64,000 nucleotides of DNA. Origin: Chelativorans sp. YIM 93263 (GTDB lineage: Bacteria; Pseudomonadota; Alphaproteobacteria; Rhizobiales; Rhizobiaceae). The DNA lies in the NCBI RefSeq assembly GCF_028767125.1, contig NZ_JAKCWP010000002.1, positions 62,001 to 126,000 on the forward strand, written 5' to 3'. A program made the translations under genes and the position numbers. Within the stretch, counting starts at the first letter, position 1. Every line of letters starts with the position of its first letter. Of this stretch, positions 52,899-62,822 are shown piece after piece. A model generated the notes under the pieces. It did no database searches. It was not told where the DNA came from and was given only the letters and a program-made list of their open reading frames with translations.

Positions 52899-54158
52899 CT
52901 ATCCCCCGGCGCGGGCGGTTACAAATGCGGCGATCGCTTCCGCAACATTATCAATAGCGCGCGCGCGCCACTTCGCATCCCGCAGTTGCTCTTCATCCTC
53001 AGGGTTGGAAAGATAACCCAGCTCAAGCAGCACCGACGGCACATCCGGGGCCCGCAAAACACGGAAACTGGCGGATCGCAAGGGTTGATTCACGAGGTGA
53101 ATCGTATCATCCAGTTCACCGACCAAGGTACGCGCAAACCTCATTGAGAAGGCGTTGGTTTCGCGGCGCGTCAAATCCAAAAGGATATCGGCCACCTCCC
53201 CCGCGTCGTCCTCGACCACGAACCCGGCGAGCGAATCGGAAAGGTTCTCACGTTCCGCAGCTGCGGCAGCCCGCTGATCGGAAGCCCGCTCCGACAAGGT
53301 ATAGACCGTTGCCCCACGAAAATTGCGCAGTCGAATCGAATCTGCGTGAATCGATATCAACAGGTCAGCCTCATGTTGGCGCGCTGTACGAACGCGCTCG
53401 TCCAGACGCAAGAAGACGTCGGATTCGCGTGTGAGGACGACGTTGTAATCCGCTGATTCTAGTTTTTCCCTAAGCTCCAGCGCGAAAACCAACGTGATCG
53501 TCTTCTCCAATGTCCCGTTGACTCCCCTGGCTCCGCTGTCGATACCGCCATGACCGGGATCGAGAATGATCGTGAATCGGTCTTCATCCAGAGCGAACGG
53601 GGAAACGGCATCTTCGGCTTTGGCAGCGGATTGTGGCGCATCCGCGATTCGCTCTCGCATGGCGGCTTCGAAGGCCATTTCAGAATCGGCCAGGATATCA
53701 ACGATGAGCCGGTATCCTGGGTCGGACTCATTTTCCAAAACCTTGAGGTCATCGAGGGTAAACGGACCATCGACCGCCAGGATCATGCGGGAACGCTGCT
53801 CATCCATTCGACCATATCGAACCTTACTGATAAGTCCTCGGGGCTCGAGCTCGGCTTCGTCGATCGCGAATTCGGTTGTCGGAAGGTCGATCACGAGCCG
53901 ATGCGGCGAACGCAAGAGAAACCAGTCGATATCCGGTTCGCGGTTGAAATGTAGAACAACGCGCGTGCGCACCGCATCGCCTGCCATCTTGTAGTTGCGC
54001 GCAAGAAGCGGCTCCTCTTCCGCGGCAGAAGGAACTCCGGGTTGCACCATGATGCCAAGCAGAAGGAATAAAGTCGTGGAGATCAGACGAAGAATTGGCG
54101 TATTGCATCGGCTGGAACGCTCGGCAGTCATCTTATTTGCTCGATTTGACGCGCGCAT
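52899..54158 (-). CDS. N-acetylmuramoyl-L-alanine amidase (AMIN and Amidase_3 domains)
   Basis: An exported cell-wall amidase of the AmiC type, about 419 residues. The N-terminus holds a signal-like hydrophobic segment (LISTTLFLLLGIMVQPG), the AMIN domain follows (about 40-145), and the catalytic Amidase_3 domain carries the zinc ligands in ILDPGHGGIDSGARG and SIHADSI, and Glu in VLLELGYLSN. It cleaves the amide between MurNAc and L-Ala, mainly at the septum. The start is uncertain: ATG 54158, a GTG at 54176 and an ATG at 54131 all lack a strong ribosome-binding site. Confidence 0.92.
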   Translation of the reverse strand: MRASNRANKMTAERSSRCNTPILRLISTTLFLLLGIMVQPGVPSAAEEEPLLARNYKMAGDAVRTRVVLHFNREPDIDWFLLRSPHRLVIDLPTTEFAIDEAELEPRGLISKVRYGRMDEQRSRMILAVDGPFTLDDLKVLENESDPGYRLIVDILADSEMAFEAAMRERIADAPQSAAKAEDAVSPFALDEDRFTIILDPGHGGIDSGARGVNGTLEKTITLVFALELREKLESADYNVVLTRESDVFLRLDERVRTARQHEADLLISIHADSIRLRNFRGATVYTLSERASDQRAAAAAERENLSDSLAGFVVEDDAGEVADILLDLTRRETNAFSMRFARTLVGELDDTIHLVNQPLRSASFRVLRAPDVPSVLLELGYLSNPEDEEQLRDAKWRARAIDNVAEAIAAFVTARAGG

Positions 54159-54429
54159 TTTAGTCCCGGTTGGCACTCATACTGCGATTTTGGCGGTATT
54201 TCCGGCACCCAGGAAAAGATAACCGGATTCGCCAACGAAGGAATCAGGGTTGCCATGCGTCGTGTCAAATCATAAAAGCGACTCGAACCATTGCGATGCC
54301 CGCCTCGGTTCGAAACGAGCCGTTCGAGGTGCGGGTTCAGAGGCGGATAGGATGGCACCGGCACCGAAGCGGGCAAAGCCAGTGGCTCGAAGGAATTTCT
54401 TCAAGGTGTTTGCGGCGACGCCGAGACCC
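54159..54429. other. Promoter region between the divergent amidase and rne genes
   Basis: About 270 bases containing the promoters of the amidase gene (minus) and of rne (plus). No coding frame is convincing and I cannot pick out clear -35/-10 boxes. Confidence 0.4.
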
Positions 54430-54717
54430 TTAATGTGAGGAAAGCGGTCGGAGATCCGGCCGGCTCCGAGTGAGCAAGTGGCGGGTCCGGATTTCGGACC
54501 CTGGTTGAAACGGTGCTGCCAGGCGGTGCGATGACCCTATTCCCGACAGGACAATACTCCCGATCATTCCGCAGCAAGATTGCGCTGGACGGGCATCCTG
54601 TCGCAGGGCCGCAGCCAGCAGCCCCCCAATTATCCGGAGCGAGCAGTCGAAGTGATGCGGCATTCCCGAGGGGAATGGCTGCCCGGAAATGCGCTCGCTC
54701 TGGGGAGACAAGAATTT
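54430..54717 (+). promoter_or_regulatory. Structured rne leader region
   Basis: About 290 bases before the rne start. Two perfect hairpins are GGGTCCG/CGGACCC (54483-54489 with 54495-54501, loop GATTT) and CATTCCC/GGGAATG (54661-54667 with 54671-54677, 3-base loop), the latter 40 bases upstream of the ATG. RNase E shortens its own mRNA through 5' UTR structures in E. coli; a similar role here is inference. Confidence 0.45.
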
Positions 54718-57366
54718 ATGCCCAACAACAAAATGCTGATCGACGCCTCCCACCCGGAGGAGACGCGTGTAGTCGTTCTACGCGGTAACCGGATCGAAGA
54801 GTTTGATTTCGAATCACAGGACAAGAAGCAACTCAGAGGAAATATTTATCTGGCGCGTGTCACGCGCGTCGAGCCGTCGCTTCAGGCGGCATTCGTAGAG
54901 TACGGAGGCAACCGGCACGGCTTTCTCGCCTTCAGCGAGATCCATCCGGACTATTACCAGATCCCGGTAGCCGACCGGCAGGCCATTTTGCAGGCGGAGG
55001 CCGAGGAAGCCAAAGCGGAAGATGACGCCGAAGCCGCCGAGGCGCAGTCCACCACCCGCGACAAGAAGCGCCGGCGCGGTGTCCGTCGTGGCGAAAAGAC
55101 CGGGCAGAGCAACTCTCCCGACACGGATTCGAACACCGCGGAGGCGGCTCAGGCCGAAGCCGTCGCGGGTGATACTGTCGCCCAGGACATATCCTCTCCA
55201 TCAAATGGATCAGAAGTCTCCAATGGCGCAGAGGACGCTGGTGAGGTCGACACCGTCGGTGCTGAGGACGCCTTGGACGAGGCGCAAACCAGGCGTCGGC
55301 CTGTTCGCCGCAATTATAAAATCCAGGAGGTGATCAAGCGGCGCCAGATCCTACTGGTTCAGGTGGTCAAGGAAGAGCGAGGCAACAAAGGCGCCGCGCT
55401 CACGACCTATCTCTCGCTCGCCGGCCGCTATTCGGTTCTTATGCCAAATACCGCACGCGGCGGCGGTATTTCGCGCAAAATTACGAATCCTCAGGATCGC
55501 AAGCGGCTCAAGGAAGTCGTGAAAGATCTTAAGGTGCCGGACGGCATGGGTGTGATTCTGCGCACAGCCGGCGCCAATCGCACCAAGGCCGAAGTCAAGC
55601 GGGACTACGACTATCTCATGCGGCTTTGGGAGCGCGTCCGCAATCTGACGCTCCAGTCCATTGCGCCGACGCTGGTCTATGAGGAAGGCAGTCTCATCAA
55701 GCGCTCCGTGCGCGATCTCTATAATAAGGAGATCGACGAAGTCCTTGTCTCCGGCGAAGAGGGCTATCGTGAGGCGAAGGACTTCATGCGCATGCTGATG
55801 CCGAGCCATGCGAAGGTGGTTCAGCCCTACCGGGACACCGTCCCTATCTTCGCCCGCAACGGCATTGAGGCGCAGCTTGACCGAATGGTGCAGCCCCAAG
55901 TAACGCTGAAGTCCGGTGGCTATGTCATCATCAACCAGACGGAAGCGCTGGTTGCCATCGATGTGAACTCGGGCCGCTCCACCAAGGAGCACTCCATCGA
56001 GGATACGGCGCTCCAGACCAACCTGGAGGCGGCGGAAGAGGTTGCGCGTCAGCTTCGCCTGCGAGACCTGGCGGGCCTCATCGTCATCGATTTCATCGAC
56101 ATGGATGAGAACCGAAACAATCGCGCGGTGGAAAAGCGCCTTAAGGAGTGCCTAAAGAATGACCGCGCCCGTATTCAGGTCGGTCGTATCTCGCACTTCG
56201 GGCTCTTGGAAATGTCACGCCAGCGCATTCGCGCCAGCGTGCTTGAAAGCACGATGCAGCCCTGCCCCCATTGCGGAGGAACGGGCCATGTTCGCTCTGA
56301 ATCCTCGGTGGCCTTGCTGGTTGTGCGCGCAATCGAAGAATACCTGCTGAAGGATGCGCGAAACGACATTGTGGTACGAACCCCGTCCTCAACCGCGCTC
56401 TACCTCCTAAATCACAAGCGCTCCAACCTGGTCGAGCTGGAAAAGCGGTTCGGAGTGACGATCACAATCGAGACGGATGAGGAGCTCGGCGGTCAGCACT
56501 ACGCGATAATGAAAGGCGCTCTTGCTAGCGGCATTGCCGAGGTGGAAGTTGATTCGGTGCCCGACCAAAGCACTACGGAATTGGAAGAAGTCGACACGGC
56601 TTCCGACGCACCGAATGAAACCGAAGCGAGCGCCAGCGATGAAAACGGGGGCTCGCCCGGTCGCAAGAGGCGGCGGAAGCGCCGCCGTCGGGGCGGCCGC
56701 GATCGCAACGGCGCCGAGGCGACCAGCGCTGAACAAGAGCAACCGCCGGACAATGTAGAGGAAACAGAAGAACAGCCGGAGAAAGCGGAAGCCTCGGAAA
56801 GCGGCGAGCGCAAGAAACGCCATCGCGGGAAGCGAGGCGGAAAACGCCATCGCCGTGACGAAACCGCAGGCGAGGAACAGACTCAGGAGCAGACGCAACC
56901 TCAAGCTGCTGAAGAACCCGCGGAGACGGAGCCCTCCACCGAATCAAGCGAGCTGGAGCCCGTTGCGGCCGCTCCCGAGCAGTCCACGAATACCATGGCT
57001 CAATCTTCCGAGGAGGAAGAGCCGAAGAAGAAGACGCGCCGGCGTAGCCGCAGCACAAAATCTAAGGCTGCCAATGGCGAAGCTGTGACGGATGAAGCGT
57101 CATTCGTGGAGCCCGGCAGCGAAGGGGAAGAAGAGGTTACAACCTCCGCATCCCCGGCAAACGAATCGCCTGCACCCGAAGCATCGGAAGAGCCCAAGAA
57201 GAAGCGGCGTACTCGCCGCAGCAAGGCGACGGAAGAACCGGTGGGCGAAGAGGCATCGACCAAGCCTAAGCAGGAGCAGGAATCGGAGGCCTCCTCATCC
57301 GAGGGTGACGAAAACGAGGGAAAACCGCGCAGACGCGGCTGGTGGCAACGCAGAAGCTTTTTCTGA
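54718..57366 (+). CDS. rne: Ribonuclease E/G
   Basis: An 882-residue endoribonuclease, the core of the RNA degradosome. The N-terminus (LIDASHPEETRVVVLRGNRI) leads into an S1 domain split by a long acidic and basic insertion (about residues 100-200), as in rhizobial RNase E. The catalytic core has ETEALVAIDVNSGRST-like NQTEALVAIDVNSGRST and DLAGLIVIDFIDMDEN; the zinc-link cysteines are in CPHCGGTGH (near residue 515). The C-terminal third is disordered, with alternating Arg-rich and Glu-rich blocks for RNA and partner binding. ATG 54718 follows GGGGAG. A terminator lies at 57382-57411. Confidence 0.95.
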   Translation: MPNNKMLIDASHPEETRVVVLRGNRIEEFDFESQDKKQLRGNIYLARVTRVEPSLQAAFVEYGGNRHGFLAFSEIHPDYYQIPVADRQAILQAEAEEAKAEDDAEAAEAQSTTRDKKRRRGVRRGEKTGQSNSPDTDSNTAEAAQAEAVAGDTVAQDISSPSNGSEVSNGAEDAGEVDTVGAEDALDEAQTRRRPVRRNYKIQEVIKRRQILLVQVVKEERGNKGAALTTYLSLAGRYSVLMPNTARGGGISRKITNPQDRKRLKEVVKDLKVPDGMGVILRTAGANRTKAEVKRDYDYLMRLWERVRNLTLQSIAPTLVYEEGSLIKRSVRDLYNKEIDEVLVSGEEGYREAKDFMRMLMPSHAKVVQPYRDTVPIFARNGIEAQLDRMVQPQVTLKSGGYVIINQTEALVAIDVNSGRSTKEHSIEDTALQTNLEAAEEVARQLRLRDLAGLIVIDFIDMDENRNNRAVEKRLKECLKNDRARIQVGRISHFGLLEMSRQRIRASVLESTMQPCPHCGGTGHVRSESSVALLVVRAIEEYLLKDARNDIVVRTPSSTALYLLNHKRSNLVELEKRFGVTITIETDEELGGQHYAIMKGALASGIAEVEVDSVPDQSTTELEEVDTASDAPNETEASASDENGGSPGRKRRRKRRRRGGRDRNGAEATSAEQEQPPDNVEETEEQPEKAEASESGERKKRHRGKRGGKRHRRDETAGEEQTQEQTQPQAAEEPAETEPSTESSELEPVAAAPEQSTNTMAQSSEEEEPKKKTRRRSRSTKSKAANGEAVTDEASFVEPGSEGEEEVTTSASPANESPAPEASEEPKKKRRTRRSKATEEPVGEEASTKPKQEQESEASSSEGDENEGKPRRRGWWQRRSFF

Positions 57367-57381
57367 TCGGCGCTATTTTCA

Positions 57382-57411
57382 AGCCGGCGCGTTCATCGCG
57401 CCGGCTTTTTT
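57382..57411 (+). terminator. Rho-independent terminator of rne
   Basis: AGCCGGCGCG and CGCGCCGGCT form a perfect 10-bp stem with loop TTCAT, followed by six T residues. It begins 15 bases after the rne stop. Confidence 0.9.
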
Positions 57412-57494
57412 CAGATGTCATGAATGCGCCAAATAGGCTAGATAGTTTCTGCAGTGCCTTTTCATCGCCCGCTAGCTGCAATACCACTTTTCAG

Positions 57495-58868
57495 ATGAAC
57501 ATGTCTGACCCCTCGATGACTCGAAGCGGCCGTCTCCTCGGAGCGGTCCTGATGTTTGCTTGCCTGTTCGTCTGGACCGTTCCCGCCCGTGCGCAGCAGA
57601 ACGTGCCGGTCGTACGCGACGCCGAGATCGAGGCGCTCGTCACGGAGTATGCAAAGCCGATCCTCAGCGCCGCCGGGCTTGATCGATCCGGTATCGAAAT
57701 CATTCTTGTCAACGATCATCAGTTCAACGCGTTCGTCGCGGGGCGGCGCATTTTTATCCATACCGGTGCGCTCTTGCAGACGGAAACGCCGAATGAGATC
57801 ATCGGTGTCATCGCTCATGAAGCCGGTCATATCGCCGGCGGACACCAGCATCGCCTTCGCGATCAAATTGCACGCGCGCAGACGATGAGCATAATTGCTA
57901 TGCTCCTTGGGGCCGGCGTCGGTGTGGTTGGGGCGGCGACCGACTCGAGTGGTCTGCCGGGTGTCAGCGCAGGGATCATGTCCGGCGGCGCGGAAGCGGC
58001 CCGCCGTAATCTCATGAGCTACCAGCGCACAGAAGAAACGACAGCCGACCACTCGGCCGTGGAATATTTGGAGCGCACTGGACAGTCCGGCCGCGGCATG
58101 TTGAAGACCTTCGAGCACTTGGCGCGGAACAGCGCACTGGCCGGCGTGAATGTGGACCCGTACCGCCGAAGCCACCCGATCCCGCACGAAAGAATTGCGG
58201 CCCTGAAGCCTCTGGTGCAGCAGAGTACACACTACAATCGGGAAGATCCTCCTGCCCTGAAACTGCGCCACCAGATGATGCGGGCGAAGATCGCGGCATA
58301 TACGGCCGGTCCGAATGCGATACAACGGGTTTTTCGCGATGATCCGCGCGGTCTCCCCGCGCGTTACGCCGACGCCATTGATACCTTTTTGCGCGGCAGC
58401 CCACAACATGCGCTCGCGAAGGCCGATCGATTGATCGAAAGCCAACCGAACAACCCCTATTTCCATGAATTGCGTGGCGAGATACTCATCAAAGCGAACC
58501 AACCGCGTCAGGCCGCCGGCGCTTATGAACGGGCCTTGCAGCTCGCAGGTTCATCTGGCCTCCTACAGGTTGGCTACGGAAAGGCGCTGCTGGAGACCGG
58601 CGAGCCGAATCTTGTCCGGAAGGCTGCATCCCAGCTCGAAGCCGGGCTTTCAAAGGAGCCGGATTACATCAACGGGTATCAGTTCCTTGCCCGTGCCCAC
58701 GGGCAGATCGGCGATATTGGTGCCGCCGAGTTGGCAACGGCCGAGGGCAACTTCCGGGCCGGGCGCTACCGCGAAGCGAGGCAGTTTGCGGCGCGTGCCC
58801 AAACAAAATTGCCGGAAGGATCACCCAATTGGATCCGAGCCCAGGACATTATCAATTACCGCGAGTGA
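57495..58868 (+). CDS. M48 metalloprotease with TPR repeats (BepA-like)
   Basis: A 457-residue exported protein. A signal peptide (about 1-34, ending PARAQQ) is followed by an M48 zinc-protease domain with HEAGH (108-112) in GVIAHEAGHIAGG, and by several TPR-like helices from about residue 320 (ALAKADRLIESQPNNPYFHELRGEILIKAN). BepA-type proteins control outer-membrane protein assembly and degrade misfolded LptD/BamA. ATG 57495 is one of several near codons (57501, 57516). The terminator of rne lies upstream, so it has its own promoter. Confidence 0.93.
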   Translation: MNMSDPSMTRSGRLLGAVLMFACLFVWTVPARAQQNVPVVRDAEIEALVTEYAKPILSAAGLDRSGIEIILVNDHQFNAFVAGRRIFIHTGALLQTETPNEIIGVIAHEAGHIAGGHQHRLRDQIARAQTMSIIAMLLGAGVGVVGAATDSSGLPGVSAGIMSGGAEAARRNLMSYQRTEETTADHSAVEYLERTGQSGRGMLKTFEHLARNSALAGVNVDPYRRSHPIPHERIAALKPLVQQSTHYNREDPPALKLRHQMMRAKIAAYTAGPNAIQRVFRDDPRGLPARYADAIDTFLRGSPQHALAKADRLIESQPNNPYFHELRGEILIKANQPRQAAGAYERALQLAGSSGLLQVGYGKALLETGEPNLVRKAASQLEAGLSKEPDYINGYQFLARAHGQIGDIGAAELATAEGNFRAGRYREARQFAARAQTKLPEGSPNWIRAQDIINYRE

Positions 58869-58940
58869 GCGCGGCAGCCGATCAGTTACAAGATATATTA
58901 TATCTGAGACATGACCCGTTCCCCCGCTAAGGATTATCCT

Positions 58941-59723
58941 ATGAGAAATATCTCCACCGCGTTTCTAATAGCCGTGTTTGCCGTATCCGGCATCGCGCTG
59001 GTGGCCCTCTTCGGCCCTACCCAAATGCTTGCACAGGAGCGGGAAGGCGACGGCACCCAGTCAGGTCTGACCCCCGCGCAGGTGGAAACCATCGTCCGCG
59101 ATTATCTGATGGACAACCCCGAAATACTGCTGGAAATGCAGTCCCGCCTGGAGGAAAAGCAGCAAGAAGAACGCATGGCCATGGCCCGCAGCGAGATCAC
59201 CGCGGCATCCGACCAAATCTTCAACAGCGACGCTGACGGGGTGATTGGCAATCCGGACGGAGATGTAACGATCGTCGAGTTCTTCGACTACAATTGCGGG
59301 TACTGCCGCCGGGCGCTCGACGACATGGAAAGGCTGATTGAGAACGACGAGAACCTCCGCTTTGTGCTGAAAGAATTTCCGATTCTTGGCCCAGAGTCAC
59401 AAGAGGCCCATTTGGTTTCGATGGCGGTCAGGAATATCGCGCCGGACCAATATGAAACCTTCCACCAACGCCTCCTCGGAAGCGATGGCCGAGCGGACGA
59501 AGAAGCAGCGATCGCGGTCGCCCGCGAGCTCGGTGTCGACGAGAGCGCTTTGCGAGATGAAATGCAGAATCCCGAGATCGCGAGGACGATCAACAACACT
59601 TACGAGCTTGCGAATCGCCTGCAGATTACCGGAACGCCCTCCTATATCGTTGGGGATGAGTTGGTTTTCGGAGCTGTTGGACGTGCGCAATTGGCTGAAA
59701 AGATCCAAGAAGCACGGCAATAG
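58941..59723 (+). CDS. DsbA-like periplasmic thiol oxidoreductase
   Basis: A 260-residue exported thioredoxin-fold protein of the Com1/ScsC type. The signal peptide or anchor is about 1-31, an N-terminal helical part follows (coiled coil LEEKQQEERMAMA), and the active site is CGYC (Cys119-Cys122) in FFDYNCGYCRRALDD, with the cis-Pro loop ITGTPSYIVG. It is expected to form or isomerise disulfides in the periplasm. ATG 58941 is preferred over 58911 because AAGGA lies 7 bases upstream. It lies 72 bases after the M48 gene on the same strand. Confidence 0.93.
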   Translation: MRNISTAFLIAVFAVSGIALVALFGPTQMLAQEREGDGTQSGLTPAQVETIVRDYLMDNPEILLEMQSRLEEKQQEERMAMARSEITAASDQIFNSDADGVIGNPDGDVTIVEFFDYNCGYCRRALDDMERLIENDENLRFVLKEFPILGPESQEAHLVSMAVRNIAPDQYETFHQRLLGSDGRADEEAAIAVARELGVDESALRDEMQNPEIARTINNTYELANRLQITGTPSYIVGDELVFGAVGRAQLAEKIQEARQ

Positions 59724-59859
59724 CGCTCCTTAGCGCCTGAAAATGCAATTTCAGCCGTATTTTGTTGCGGAATGCCGGGTAGAAGCCCATTTGCGCTCTT
59801 CCCGGCGCTGGCATGGCCGACTATAGAGGGCATCAGCGCTGAGAGTCGCCGGGGAAGGA

Positions 59860-60297
59860 ATGGAGAAACCTGTTTATATTCTCAACGGGCCGAACCTCAA
59901 TATGCTCGGAGGACGTGAGCCCGGCATCTACGGCGGCAAAACGCTTGTCGATATCGAGACGGACTGCAGGGAGAAGGCAACGGCCCTCAATGTTTCCGTT
60001 GAGTTCCGTCAGTCCAATCATGAAGGTGTTCTTGTTGACTGGGTGCAGGAGGCAGCGGAGCATGCCGCCGGGATCATCATTAACCCTGGTGCGTACGGTC
60101 ACACGTCAATCGCCCTTCATGATGCGATCCGAGCCATCGCCCCCCTACCGGTTATCGAAGTACACCTTTCGAACATTCACGCCCGTGAACCCTTTCGACA
60201 CCAAACCATGATAGCTCCGGTGGCAATCGGAATGATCTGTGGCCTAGGCCATCTGGGCTACTCGCTTGCGCTTGAGGCGCTGGCGGCAAGGCTTTAG
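59860..60297 (+). CDS. aroQ: Type II 3-dehydroquinate dehydratase
   Basis: A 145-residue cytoplasmic enzyme of the shikimate pathway that removes water from 3-dehydroquinate. [20 protein letters not shown] (active-site Tyr), [15 protein letters not shown] and [16 protein letters not shown] with the catalytic His are all intact; the next part [15 protein letters not shown] is typical. It starts the run aroQ-accB-accC, a standard alphaproteobacterial order. ATG 59860 follows AAGGA. Confidence 0.96.
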   Translation: MEKPVYILNGPNLNMLGGREPGIYGGKTLVDIETDCREKATALNVSVEFRQSNHEGVLVDWVQEAAEHAAGIIINPGAYGHTSIALHDAIRAIAPLPVIEVHLSNIHAREPFRHQTMIAPVAIGMICGLGHLGYSLALEALAARL

Positions 60298-60349
60298 GAC
60301 GTTGCGGTCAGCGCTTAACAGATGTGTCAAGGCAGGACGAAGAAAGATT

Positions 60350-60823
60350 ATGTCAATGAAAAAGCCCGGTGTTGACCAGCAACTTATCCGCGATCTAGCT
60401 GGCATTCTCGAGGAAACACGCCTGACCGAGATCGAAGTGGAAGATGGAGGTTTGCGCATTCGCGTTGCGCGCCAGTCACCCACGGTTCAGGCCTCCGTCC
60501 CGCAGCCTGCGCCCACACCGCCCCAGACTGAAAGCACATACACCGAAAAGCCCGCCACCGAGGCGGAGACGAGCGCTGCCGATCTCGAAAAGAAGGCAGT
60601 GCCCTCGCCGATGGTCGGAACGGCTTACCGGTCCTCCTCGCCCGGTGCAAAACCCTTCATCGAGGTCGGTCAGTCGGTCGAAAAGGGGCAGACCCTGCTG
60701 ATTATCGAGGCGATGAAGACGATGAACCAGATTCCGTCACCCAACGCGGGTGTGGTCAAGGCCATCCTCTTCGAAGACGCGCAGCCCGTCGAATATGGCG
60801 AGCCGCTGGTCGTCATCGAATAA
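60350..60823 (+). CDS. accB: Biotin carboxyl carrier protein of acetyl-CoA carboxylase
   Basis: A 157-residue BCCP. After an N-terminal helix and a Pro/Ala/Thr-rich linker (about 40-80) comes the biotinyl domain with Lys123 in [14 protein letters not shown], the biotin attachment site. It shuttles CO2 from AccC to the carboxyltransferase for fatty acid synthesis. ATG 60350 is 52 bases after aroQ. AccC follows 17 bases later. Confidence 0.96.
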   Translation: MSMKKPGVDQQLIRDLAGILEETRLTEIEVEDGGLRIRVARQSPTVQASVPQPAPTPPQTESTYTEKPATEAETSAADLEKKAVPSPMVGTAYRSSSPGAKPFIEVGQSVEKGQTLLIIEAMKTMNQIPSPNAGVVKAILFEDAQPVEYGEPLVVIE

Positions 60824-60840
60824 TCCGAGCAAGCCACACC

Positions 60841-62184
60841 ATGTTTCAAAAGATTCTTATTGCCAATCGCGGCGAGATCGCGCTGAGGGTTCTCCGGGCC
60901 GCAAAGGAACTCGGAATCCAGACGGTGGCGGTCCATTCGACCGCGGACGCCAACGCCATGCATGTGCGGTTGGCGGACGAGAGCGTCTGCATCGGTCCGC
61001 CATCCTCACGCGAAAGCTATCTGAACGTTCACCAGATCCTGTCGGCCTGTGAGATCACCGGCGCCGATGCAGTCCACCCAGGTTATGGGTTCTTGTCCGA
61101 GAATGCCAAGTTCGCTGAGATCCTGGCCGCACACAATTTGACCTTCATAGGCCCCTCCGCCGAGCATATCCGCATCATGGGTGACAAGATCGAGGCCAAG
61201 AGGACCGCAAAGCGGCTTGGCATCCCGGTTGTACCTGGCTCCGAAGGCGCAATTCACGATGACCGGGAGGCGCGGCAGATAGCTGCAGAAATCGGTTATC
61301 CTGTGCTCGTCAAAGCTTCCGCCGGTGGCGGCGGGCGCGGTATGAAGGTGGCCCGCTCCGAAGCCGATCTCTCCGAAGCACTGTCCACGGCGCGCTCGGA
61401 AGCCGGATCCGCTTTCGGAGATGATGCCGTTTATCTCGAAAAATATCTGGAAAAGCCTCGCCATATCGAGGTCCAGATAATGGGCGACGGTGCCGGTAAT
61501 GCGATTCACCTAGGCGAGCGTGATTGCTCGCTACAACGCCGGCACCAAAAAATCTGGGAAGAAGCCACATCTCCCGCTCTCAACATCGAGCAACGAGAGA
61601 AGATAGGAAATATCGTCTCGAAGGCCGTCGCCGACCTGGGCTATTCCGGCGCTGGTACAGTCGAATTCCTCTACGAGAACGGCGAATTCTTCTTTATCGA
61701 GATGAATACGCGCCTGCAGGTCGAGCACCCGGTGACGGAGGCCATCACCGGCATCGACCTCGTGCACGAGCAGATCCGCGTGGCGTCTGGTGCTGGTTTA
61801 TCCGTCCGTCAGGAAGACATCTGGTTCCTGGGGCATGCGATCGAGTGCCGCATCAACGCGGAAGACCCCTACACATTCGCACCTTCACCCGGCGTCATCA
61901 CGCATTTCCACACGCCGGGCGGGCTGGGGGTGCGCGTGGATTCAGGCGTTTACACGGGCTATCGCATTCCGCCCTATTACGACAGTCTGATCGGAAAACT
62001 GATCGTGCATGGCAGAAACAGGGTCGAATGCATGATGCGCTTACGTCGTGCACTTGACGAATTCGTCGTAGACGGCATCAATTCCACGTTGCCTCTTTTC
62101 CGCGAGCTTGTCGGCAATGTGGACGTAGCAAATGGTGACTACGATATTCACTGGCTTGAGAACTATCTCGCTGAGAGTCGTTAG
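60841..62184 (+). CDS. accC: Biotin carboxylase of acetyl-CoA carboxylase
   Basis: A 447-residue ATP-grasp enzyme that carboxylates biotin on AccB. Motifs are ILIANRGEIALRVLRAAKEL, the ATP-binding KASAGGGGRGMKVARSE, the active-site region EFLYENGEFFFIEMNTRLQVEHPVT (split here as FFFIEMNTRLQVEHPVTE) and IECRINAEDP. Operon with accB (17 bases) and followed by aat after 15 bases. Confidence 0.96.
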   Translation: MFQKILIANRGEIALRVLRAAKELGIQTVAVHSTADANAMHVRLADESVCIGPPSSRESYLNVHQILSACEITGADAVHPGYGFLSENAKFAEILAAHNLTFIGPSAEHIRIMGDKIEAKRTAKRLGIPVVPGSEGAIHDDREARQIAAEIGYPVLVKASAGGGGRGMKVARSEADLSEALSTARSEAGSAFGDDAVYLEKYLEKPRHIEVQIMGDGAGNAIHLGERDCSLQRRHQKIWEEATSPALNIEQREKIGNIVSKAVADLGYSGAGTVEFLYENGEFFFIEMNTRLQVEHPVTEAITGIDLVHEQIRVASGAGLSVRQEDIWFLGHAIECRINAEDPYTFAPSPGVITHFHTPGGLGVRVDSGVYTGYRIPPYYDSLIGKLIVHGRNRVECMMRLRRALDEFVVDGINSTLPLFRELVGNVDVANGDYDIHWLENYLAESR

Positions 62185-62199
62185 AATGCGAGGGGTGTC

Positions 62200-62811
62200 A
62201 TGACACGCCCCATCGCCCCCGCATTTCACATCCCGCCCGACCTGCTGCTGCGCGCCTATGCTACAGGTGTGTTTCCAATGGCTGAGCATGCTGACAATCC
62301 GGAGGTCTTCTGGGTGCGTCCGGAAATGCGCGGCATTATTCCGCTGGACAAGTTTCACGTGCCGCGGAGCCTCAAGAAAGTCCTCCGGCATAAGCCGTAT
62401 GAAATCCGGTATGACTCAGACTTCGATGCTGTAATCCGTGCTTGCGCAGAGACCGGCCCGGAGCGGCGGGAAACTTGGATCAACGAGCCGATCCGCGAAG
62501 CCTACAGCACGCTTTTTGAGCGCGGCTACTGTCACACGGTCGAGGCATGGCGCGATGACCGGCTCGTCGGCGGGCTCTATGGTGTTACGTTGGGGCGCGC
62601 ATTCTTTGGTGAAAGTATGTTTTCGCGAGAGGCTAATGCTTCAAAGATTTGTCTCGTTCACTTAGTGAACCACATGCGAGAACGAGGTTTCTTGCTGCTC
62701 GATACGCAGTTCACCACGGCACATCTAAAGCAATTTGGTGCCATTGACGTGCCACGGCGGCGCTACGAGCAGCTTCTCGCGGAAGCACTGGAAGGAACCG
62801 TCAAGTTCTGA
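62200..62811 (+). CDS. aat: Leucyl/phenylalanyl-tRNA-protein transferase
   Basis: A 203-residue enzyme that adds Leu or Phe to proteins with N-terminal Arg or Lys, marking them for ClpAP (N-degron pathway). [53 protein letters not shown] (split) and [20 protein letters not shown] are the family signatures. ATG 62200, 15 bases after accC; convergent with the DUF2155 gene. Confidence 0.95.
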   Translation: MTRPIAPAFHIPPDLLLRAYATGVFPMAEHADNPEVFWVRPEMRGIIPLDKFHVPRSLKKVLRHKPYEIRYDSDFDAVIRACAETGPERRETWINEPIREAYSTLFERGYCHTVEAWRDDRLVGGLYGVTLGRAFFGESMFSREANASKICLVHLVNHMRERGFLLLDTQFTTAHLKQFGAIDVPRRRYEQLLAEALEGTVKF

Positions 62812-62822
62812 CCGATGCTGAG

